Positions 49,873 through 56,450 of a stretch of 56,450 nucleotides of DNA are shown piece by piece. Position 1 is the first letter of the stretch. Each line of letters starts with the position of its first letter. The position numbers and the translations under genes are program-made. A model generated the notes under the pieces. The model had not been told where the DNA came from. It ran no database searches and saw only the letters and a program-made list of their open reading frames with translations. Source of the stretch: Welwitschia mirabilis (lineage: Eukaryota > Gnetophyta > Gnetopsida > Welwitschiales); the NCBI GenBank assembly GCA_051453625.1, contig JBOZIK010000001.1, positions 141,198,758 to 141,255,207 of the forward strand. Reading direction: 5' to 3'.

Positions 49873-52562
49873 AGTATTAGACTTGCATGCTATTTCATTT
49901 CATTTCACATTACATTTATATTCCACTTGTTAGATCTCATATTTCATGCTAATTAATAATAATTTAATTACTTTTCTTGATTGATCTGAATTGTAGAGAA
50001 GCTAGTTCTTACGATAGAAGAATTAGGAACAACTAAAATTCATTCCATTTCCATTTGCATTTCATTTCCATTCACTTGCATTATTTTATTTATTTATTTA
50101 CTTTCAGTTATCATAAGATAAAAAGACCAAAAATATTTTGGAAATCAATTCTCTAACTCTTAGCTTAGTTCCTTTGTTTAGATTATGACATTCGAATGAA
50201 GTTTCATCTATACTAGCGTGTGTTTTTTTGTAAGTTATTTGATTTATAGATTTACCTAAAGAACTTCAAGATTGCATAAATTCACACTGCAATAAGAACC
50301 TTAGGGTGAAAGCTTTAGAGTAGAGCATTCTTTACAGTTTCTTTCTAACCATCCCTGCCCCTCCCCCCAACACCCTTTAGGGAGTGGGATAGCTTAAAGA
50401 CTAGCTTTNNNNNNNNNNNNNNNNNNNNNNNNNNNNNNNNNNNNNNNNNNNNNNNNNNNNNNNNNNNNNNNNNNNNNNNNNNNNNNNNNNNNNNNNNNNN
50501 NNNNNNNNCAATCCTCTTCCCACCCCCACACCTTCTTTTTCTCTAGGGAGTGGAATAGCTTAAAGGCTAGCTTTAATAAATCTATATCAATTTAACTTTC
50601 TTTCTTTAATGTAATATAATTCTTACTTTTTCATAAAATAGTAGTTTCTTATCTTTAATTTTAAGTTGCAATAATGTTGTACTTTTAATGCTTAAATAAG
50701 ACTACATTATTAAGTACTTTCATTTAATAAGTAAGTTTCTTGAGTTTACTTTTTAGTTGTAGTCATCATGTTTGATGGATCTTGAGAATTTTTATTCTTA
50801 CTTTCCATGCTTACATTAGACTATAAAAGACTAAATTGACTAAGAAATTTACTAACACTCATGTCGTAAATGAGATTATATTACCACAAAATTAGCCATA
50901 ATGACTTAAGGATCTAAGGTTTATTTCAGGAATTTACAGTATATTATTAAAGTGAAGAATTTGTTATTGATGGTTTAGGTTAGACCTTTGGAGTTAACTC
51001 TTTTCCCTACTTTGCCATTAAATTTCACTCTCATCTTACTCTTGATTTTTTTATTTGTTTTACATCCTTGTAAGTTAGAGAATTTTGTATCATCACTATT
51101 TAGTTTTTTACCTTAATTATTCCTAGGAAAGAACGACATCAAGACTCTACTATAGTAATGATTTTAGTTTAGAAATTATAAAAGCTCAACATGAATGCCT
51201 AGCTAAGAGAATTTTTCAAGAAGCTTAATGACCAAATACAAACTTCATGGTAAAAAAGGAGCACTTGGTAATACACGAAAGAGGATCTATTATTATGTAT
51301 AGACAAATTGGTAGGTTTGGAAACATAAAAATATGTAATGATAGATATATGTAGTGAAAGAAGTAGCTTGAAATAAATGCAACAGTAGATGTATGTGGTA
51401 GATAAGATGTGGATGTTAGAATAAAAGAATAAAAGAAATGATGCCACCATTTAAATGATCAGTAATATAAGATGAAAATGGTAGAAATTTGAATTAATGG
51501 TTCTAAAACCACATGTTTACAATTCTTGCCTTATAAAATACACATGTTATCACATAAATAAAGCGGATCTTTAAACTTGTAAATCAAAAATCTCTTCANN
51601 NNNNNNNNNNNNNNNNNNNNNNNNNNNNNNNNNNNNNNNNNNNNNNNNNNNNNNNNNNNNNNNNNNNNNNNNNNNNNNNNNNNNNNNNNNNNNNNNNNTT
51701 ACTCTTGATTTTTTTATTTGTTTTAAATGCTTGCAAGTTAGAGAATTTTATGTCATTACTATTTAGTTTTTTACCTTAATTTATTCCTAGGAAAGAACGA
51801 CATCAAGACTATACTATAGTGAGGATTTTAGTTTAGAAATTATAAAAGCTCAACATGAATGCCTAGCTAAGAGAGTTTTTGAAGAAGCTTAATGACCAAA
51901 TACCAAGCAATAAGATGATATGTATTTAAAAAAACTTCATGGTAAAAAAAGGATCACTTGGTAACACACGAAAGAGGATCTATTATCATGTACAGATAAA
52001 TTGGTAGGTTTGGCAAAATAAATATATGTAATGGTATATATATGTAGTGGAAGAAGTAGCTTGAAATACATGCAATAGTAGATGTATGTGGTAGACAAGA
52101 TGTATATGTTAGAATAAAAGAATAAAAGAGATGATGCCACCATTTGAATGATCAGTAATATAAGATGGAAGTGGCAGAAATTATATGTGTTAATTAATGG
52201 TTCTAAAACCACATGTTTACAATTATTGCTTTATAAAATGCACATGTTACCACATAAACAAAGTAGATCTTTAAACTTATAAATCAAAAAACTCTCCATG
52301 TGAAAGAGGTAAGAAGGCACTATAAGATTTTAGCACAATAAAAGAGGCATTTGCTCATGAAACATAAAGAAATTTAGTGAACTTATTAAGATGTTTGAGA
52401 TTGTAATAGTAAATGAAACTAAATTCTAACCTAGCTATGACCCATTGAGAAGCACATAGAGCAAAATCGTATAAACTACATTAATCAAAGTATTCATCTT
52501 ACATGTGTTACATTATATTTGCTAATTGATGTCAAACTAATTCCTCTAATGTAGTGCAAATT
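49873..52562. other. Non-coding repeat DNA
   Basis: The stretch 51000-51598 is repeated as 51699-52310 around a 100-N gap, and the C-rich segment 50340-50408 is repeated at 50509-50575. TTTA repeats occur near 50080-50100. Frames open at 51199-51450 and 51937-52212 are the same chance frame in the two copies. No gene recognised. Confidence 0.5.
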
Positions 52563-52659
52563 TGTTAGATATTATGTGTAGATAAGTTTGAGTTATGTAT
52601 GTGAAAGATGTGGATCAAATGCATGAAAGGAACTGCTAAGTTATTTACCTCCAGTGGAG

Positions 52660-53410
52660 TTTGACCGGATCCTAGAGGGGTTGACCACACCTGAAGCAGA
52701 CATAACAGAAATGAGCTAAACCTAGAGGGATTGACTGGATCCTAAAGGGGTCGACTAGACCTGTGATCTCAAGAACTAATAGTCCTAGACCGAGAGAAAT
52801 GGAGTCAACTAGATAATCATGGGGTTGACCATATTTGAGGAGCTAATAGTCAAGTTCCAAACTAAAAGGAAAGGGGTTGACCACACTTACGATGCGGTTG
52901 ATTAAACCTAAAAAGCTAATAAAGTCTATAGTTCCAGAATAAGGGACAAAGGGTCGACCAGACCTAGGATGGGATTGAGCAAGTTCCTATGAGATCGACC
53001 GGATNNNNNNNNNNNNNNNNNNNNNNNNNNNNNNNNNNNNNNNNNNNNNNNNNNNNNNNNNNNNNNNNNNNNNNNNNNNNNNNNNNNNNNNNNNNNNNNN
53101 NNNNTAGAGGCGTCGACCGGATCCTAGAGGGGTCGACCAGACCTGTGATCTCAAGAACCAGTAGTCCCAGACCAAGAGAAATGGGGTCGACTAAATATTC
53201 ATGGGGTCGACCATATCTGAGAAGCTAACAGTCAAGTCTCAGACTGAAAGGAAAGGGGTCAACTGGACCCATGATGGGGTCGATCAAACCTGAGAAGTTG
53301 ACAAAGTGTATAGTTTCAAACCAATAAACAAGGGGTCGACCAGATCCAGGATGGAGTCAACCGAGTTCCTATGGGGCCAACTGGATATTTATGGGGTCAA
53401 CCGAATGGTA
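52660..53410 (+). repeat. Array of GGTCGACC-type palindromic repeats in the LTR
   Basis: About 20 imperfect copies of a unit like GGGGTCGACCAGACCTG, spaced irregularly. The core GGTCGACC is its own reverse complement. Variants are mainly TTGACC, TCAACT and TCGACT, that is CpG transitions. The left block (before the gap at 53005) has mostly TTGACC where the right block keeps TCGACC. Clusters of palindromic motifs in the LTR are a reported Sirevirus feature. Confidence 0.85.
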
Positions 53411-53531
53411 CGGAAAAGTAAATCATGTAGACTTTATGTATCCATTGCCTAGCCATTACCTAGACATTTTCTAGCCGTTTATAGCCATTGAAGGTGAAAT
53501 TAAATTGTATCAAATCCTAGTAACCCTCCAT

Positions 53532-53539
53532 TATAAATA
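53532..53539 (+). promoter_or_regulatory. TATA box of the LTR
   Basis: TATAAATA downstream of the palindromic repeats and about 700 bases before the LTR end. It fits the U3/R promoter of the element. Confidence 0.55.
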
Positions 53540-53816
53540 ACTAGGCAAGAGATGAACTAGAGATATTTTTGGCACATGTTCAAATTGGTATATTCATTAT
53601 GAATCTGAAAAATCAGTTAGCATATTGCATTAGAATATCTTTTGTATGGATTCATATCTAATTGAGAAGATTTATTCTTGGATTAGGACATCACTCAGAA
53701 TTATATGTAAGGACCTCATTACTATATTCAATTGGAGAAGAGCTCCATTCTATGTACTGATACTAAATAAGTGATATCAGAGCTACGAAGGCTTCATTGA
53801 ATTACTTCTATTTATT

Positions 53817-53933
53817 GTCAAAGATTAAGTCTTAGCCTATAAAAGTCTGTTGCCAAAGGTTAGGACTTAGCCTGCAAAAATTCATTGTTAAGCTTGAGAC
53901 TTAGCCTATAAAAGTCCACTTGTAAGATTTAAC
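53817..53933 (+). repeat. Three tandem repeats of about 36 bp in U5
   Basis: Each unit carries the core CTTAGCCTATAAAAGTC or a variant (CTTAGCCTGCAAAAATT), at about 53831, 53867 and 53901. The last unit is partly seen again after the gap at 54487. Confidence 0.75.
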
Positions 53934-54237
53934 AGGTAAACCTAGAAAAACTTATAAAGTAACAGAGATCCGAAATCAAGATTGAGAGAAGCTGATCATC
54001 GAGAGTGAAGTAGAGGAGTTACCAAACCACCATAAATCTTGCATGTATCCAAACTAGTAGTTTCTATTTTATGGTTTATATTCTGTTTCCATTTATTCTT
54101 TGTATGCATAATTGTGATTTCATTATTTATTTATATGCTTCCTATGATTAGAATCTATTAAGTAGTTTTAAGCTTGAAGCCTTTATAAAAGAACCTATTC
54201 ACCCCCCTCCCTCTCTAGGGTTCTCGATTCTATCATT

Positions 54238-54249
54238 TGGTATCAGAGC
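54238..54249 (+). other. Primer-binding site, initiator-Met tRNA
   Basis: TGGTATCAGAGC, an exact 12-base match to the usual plant PBS, two bases after the LTR end. The re-assembled copy at 54826-54837 reads TGGTATCAAAGC, one G-to-A change. Confidence 0.9.
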
Positions 54250-54301
54250 ATATGTTAGTCTTTGAGAGATATTTACAGATCTAGACTTAGAAAGCTTAAA
54301 A

Positions 54302-56412
54302 ATGAGTAACCTGATGAATGGATTTTTAATTGGTTATCCACCCATGTTTAATGATTTAAACTATTCCTATTGNNNNNNNNNNNNNNNNNNNNNNNNNNNN
54401 NNNNNNNNNNNNNNNNNNNNNNNNNNNNNNNNNNNNNNNNNNNNNNNNNNNNNNNNNNNNNNNNNNNNNNNNNNNNNNNNNNNNNNGACTTATCCTATAA
54501 AAGTCCACTTATAAGGGTTAACAGGTGAACTTGGTAAAACCTATGAAGTAACAGAGATCCGAAATCAAGCTTGGGAGAAGCTAACTATCAAGAGTGAAGT
54601 AGGGGAGTTCCCGAACCACTATAAATCCTGCATGCATCCAAACTGGTAGTTTCTATATTATGGTTTATATTCTGTTTCTATTTATTCTTTGTATGCATAA
54701 TTGTGACTTAATTATTTATTTATATGCTTTCTATGATTAGAATCTATTAAGTAGTTTTAATCTTGAAGTTTTTATAAAAGAACCTATTCACCCCCTCCCT
54801 CTCTAGAGTTCTCGATTCTATCATTTGGTATCAAAGCATATGTTAGTCTTTGAGATATCTTTATAGATCTAGACTTAAAAACCTTAAAAGCGATTAACCC
54901 GATGGATGGATTTTCAATTGGTTATCCACCCATATTCGATGATTCAAACTATTTCTATTTGAAAACCAGGATGAGGATTTTTCTTAGATCCCTAGATGTC
55001 AATGTAAAGAGGTCATTTACAAAGGTCATACTATGCCTATGATGGCCCAGACAGATGTAAATGGAAATACTATCTTGGTTTTCAAACCTAGAGACCAATG
55101 GACTCTCATAGATAAAACCAAAGTCATAATAGATGCCCATGCTAGTAACACTATTTTTTGTGCAGTATGTGTAGATGAATTTAAAAGGATTGTGAACTGT
55201 AACCATTCAAAAGAAGCTTGGGATATTTTGGAATTTGCACATAAAGGAACATCCACTATTAAATAAGCCAAATTGCAAATGCTTATTTCTAGATTTGAAG
55301 ACATTCATATGGATAATGAAGAAACCCTACAGGAATTTTTTTCTAGNNNNNNNNNNNNNNNNNNNNNNNNNNNNNNNNNNNNNNNNNNNNNNNNNNNNNN
55401 NNNNNNNNNNNNNNNNNNNNNNNNNNNNNNNNNNNNNNNNNNNNNNNNNNNNNNNNNNNNNNNNNNNNNNNNNNNNNNNNNNNNNNNNNNNNNNNNNNNN
55501 NNNNNNNNNNNNNNNNNNNNNNNNNNNNNNNNNNNNNNNNNNNNNNNNNNNNNNNNNNNNNNNNNNNNNNNNNNNNNNNNNNNNNNNNNNNNNNNNNNNN
55601 NNNNNNNNNNNNNNNNNNNNNNNNNNNNNNNNNNNNNNNNNNNNNNNNNNNNNNNNNNNNNNNNNNNNNNNNNNNNNNNNNNNNNNNNNNNNNNNNNNNN
55701 NNNNNNNNNNNNNNNNNNNNNNNNNNNNNNNNNNNNNNNNNNNNNNNNNNNNNNNNNNNNNNNNNNNNNNNNNNNNNNNNNNNNNNNNNNNNNNNNNNNN
55801 NNNNNNNNNNNNNNNNNNNNNNNNNNNNNNNNNNNNNNNNNNNNNNNNNNNNNNNNNNNNNNNNNNNNNNNNNNNNNNNNNNNNNNNNNNNNNNNNNNNN
55901 NNNNNNNNNNNNNNNNNNNNNNNNNNNNNNNNNNNNNNNNNNNNNNNNNNNNNNNNNNNNNNNNNNNNNNNNNNNNNNNNNNNNNNNNNNNAAGAACTTG
56001 ACAATGATAAGGTGGCTCTTCTAGTCATATGCTTTAAAAGATTTCTCTACAAGAAAAAGGAAAAGAATCAAGTAGAAATCTAAGGAAAAGAAATCCAAAA
56101 CAAAGAAGAGAATAGGACAAGGGAAAGCAAATCCAGTGCTATTTGTGTAAAAGATTTGGATATATAGCCAACAAATGTCCCAATACTAGAAGAAAAAGCA
56201 GGAAGCTTAAAAACACTTCATTGATGGCTACTTGGGATAATGAAGATGATGAAGACAAAGAAAACTACTCAAATCATGAATCAAATAGAAAAAGCAGATT
56301 ATTTTTTATGGCCCTAGCATCATCTCTCAAGAATATGCCTAATACTTCTATCTTAGATGATTTAAATATGATTGATGAGAAGGAAGATGAATTAGAAGTA
56401 ACATGTCAATAA
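54302..56412 (+). pseudogene. Sirevirus-like copia gag, interrupted
   Basis: The start is present twice: at 54302 (MSNLMNGFLIGYPPMFND...YSY) and, after a 114-N gap, at 54902 (MDGFSIGYPPIFDDSNYFYL). Both match the gag start of Sirevirus-like elements. A small frameshift near 54995-55005 precedes EVIYKGHTMPMMA. The frame then runs through SNTIFCAVCVDEFKRI, SKEAWDILEFAHKGTS and, after a TAA at 55264-55266 (probably from CAA), AKLQMLISRFEDIHM. A 645-N gap follows. The tail has the zinc knuckle and an acidic stretch (MATWDNEDDEDKENYSNHES), both in family order, and ends at a TAA at 56410. Protease and pol would lie beyond the window. Gag forms the particle that packages element RNA. This copy is inactive as read. 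Confidence 0.85.
56137..56178 (+). other. Zinc knuckle of the Sirevirus-like gag
   Basis: Reads CYLCKRFGYIANKC, a CX2CX4HX4C knuckle in which the histidine is tyrosine (codon TAT at 56161-56163, one C-to-T change from CAT). All three cysteines are kept. The preceding codons GKQIQ join it to gag. Confidence 0.8.
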
Positions 56413-56450
56413 TTGTATGAATAATATGAGAATCTTACCAAAAGAATAAA

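Larger units (their letters stand above)
52563..54235 (+). repeat. 5' LTR of a Sirevirus-like copia element
   Basis: The right end is firm: ...TTCTCGATTCTATCA, two bases before a canonical PBS. The left end is a guess, at TGTTAGAT. Its U3 holds about 20 palindrome-containing repeats (52660-53410), a TATA box at 53532-53539 and three tandem repeats in U5. A 100-N gap with repeated flanks inflates the length, and the true size may be about 1.2 kb. Confidence 0.65.
261..55991. other. Assembly gaps (N runs) in the window
   Basis: There are 22 gaps of exactly 100 N, starting at 817, 7971, 11148, 13915, 15352, 16593, 18404, 21031, 23462, 28565, 31473, 32921, 33464, 39222, 40195, 45814, 49032, 49408, 49773, 50409, 51599 and 53005. 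Gaps of other lengths are at 261-377, 1366-1517, 4092-4101, 6546-6605, 12772-12796, 15052-15054, 15728-15742, 17245-17254, 17929-18174, 19842-19998, 20451-20518, 21693-22126, 34947-35206, 41317-41357, 43405-44212, 54373-54486 and 55347-55991. Each 100-N gap is followed by a diverged copy of the sequence before it, and the gaps at 19842 and 54373 behave the same way. Local repeats spanning these gaps should not be read as real tandem duplications without checking. Confidence 0.97.

Noticed and set aside
50080-50100. TTTA repeats as a possible array
   Set aside because: Too short and imperfect, ordinary low-complexity sequence.
51199-52212. Two similar minus-strand hydrophobic open frames (51199-51450, 51937-52212)
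   Set aside because: They are the same AT-rich non-coding stretch on the two sides of a 100-N gap, with no domain signature.
1-56450. CRISPR arrays, operons, phage or bacterial mobile elements
   Set aside because: No regularly spaced repeats with unique spacers and no bacterial gene organisation. All strong protein signals are plant or plant retrotransposon.

Overview
This window is AT-rich, repeat-dominated nuclear DNA from a flowering plant. The evidence is one SAUR-type auxin-response gene surrounded by decayed LTR retrotransposons of plant lineages: a chromovirus-like Ty3/gypsy element and several Ty1/copia elements, at least one Sirevirus-like. The species cannot be told from the sequence. 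No bacterial, organellar, CRISPR, rRNA or tRNA feature was seen.

Layout. 1-1.64 kb is an LTR-like repeat with an inverted relative at 17.3-19.0 kb. 3.77-4.2 kb (minus) is the only convincing host gene, a single-exon SAUR with a TATA box and a TGTCTC auxin-response hexamer upstream. 6.0-6.5 kb is an eroded LTR with a primer-binding site (PBS). 6.6-9.0 kb holds a decayed minus-strand coding relic of unknown family. 8.98-26.86 kb is a large minus-strand gypsy element: 3' LTR of about 3.5 kb, chromodomain, integrase, RNase H, RT, protease, a nested insertion at 17.3-21.7 kb, gag, PBS, then an interrupted 5' LTR. At 26.865 kb a minus-strand Sirevirus-like LTR begins, and inside it sits a plus-strand copia element with 301-bp LTRs (27.5-35.5 kb). 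36-44.8 kb holds two head-to-tail minus-strand copia pol copies. 44.8-52.5 kb is non-coding repeat sequence. From about 52.56 kb to the right edge is the 5' end of a plus-strand Sirevirus-like element: an LTR full of palindromic GGTCGACC-like repeats, a canonical initiator-Met PBS, and gag with a zinc knuckle.

Two global properties matter to any user. First, all 22 gaps of exactly 100 N are followed by a diverged repeat of the sequence before them, so many apparent local duplications (including the doubled 5' LTR of the copia element) are probably unmerged overlaps. Second, the elements are inactivated in a way dominated by C-to-T and G-to-A changes: lost zinc-knuckle cysteines, new stops, eroded PBS and CpG loss in LTR repeats. 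This is the expected mark of long-term cytosine methylation.

I found no previously undescribed functional system. The most informative items are the palindromic LTR repeat array, the nested insertion history, the assembly signature and the small unidentified coding relics.
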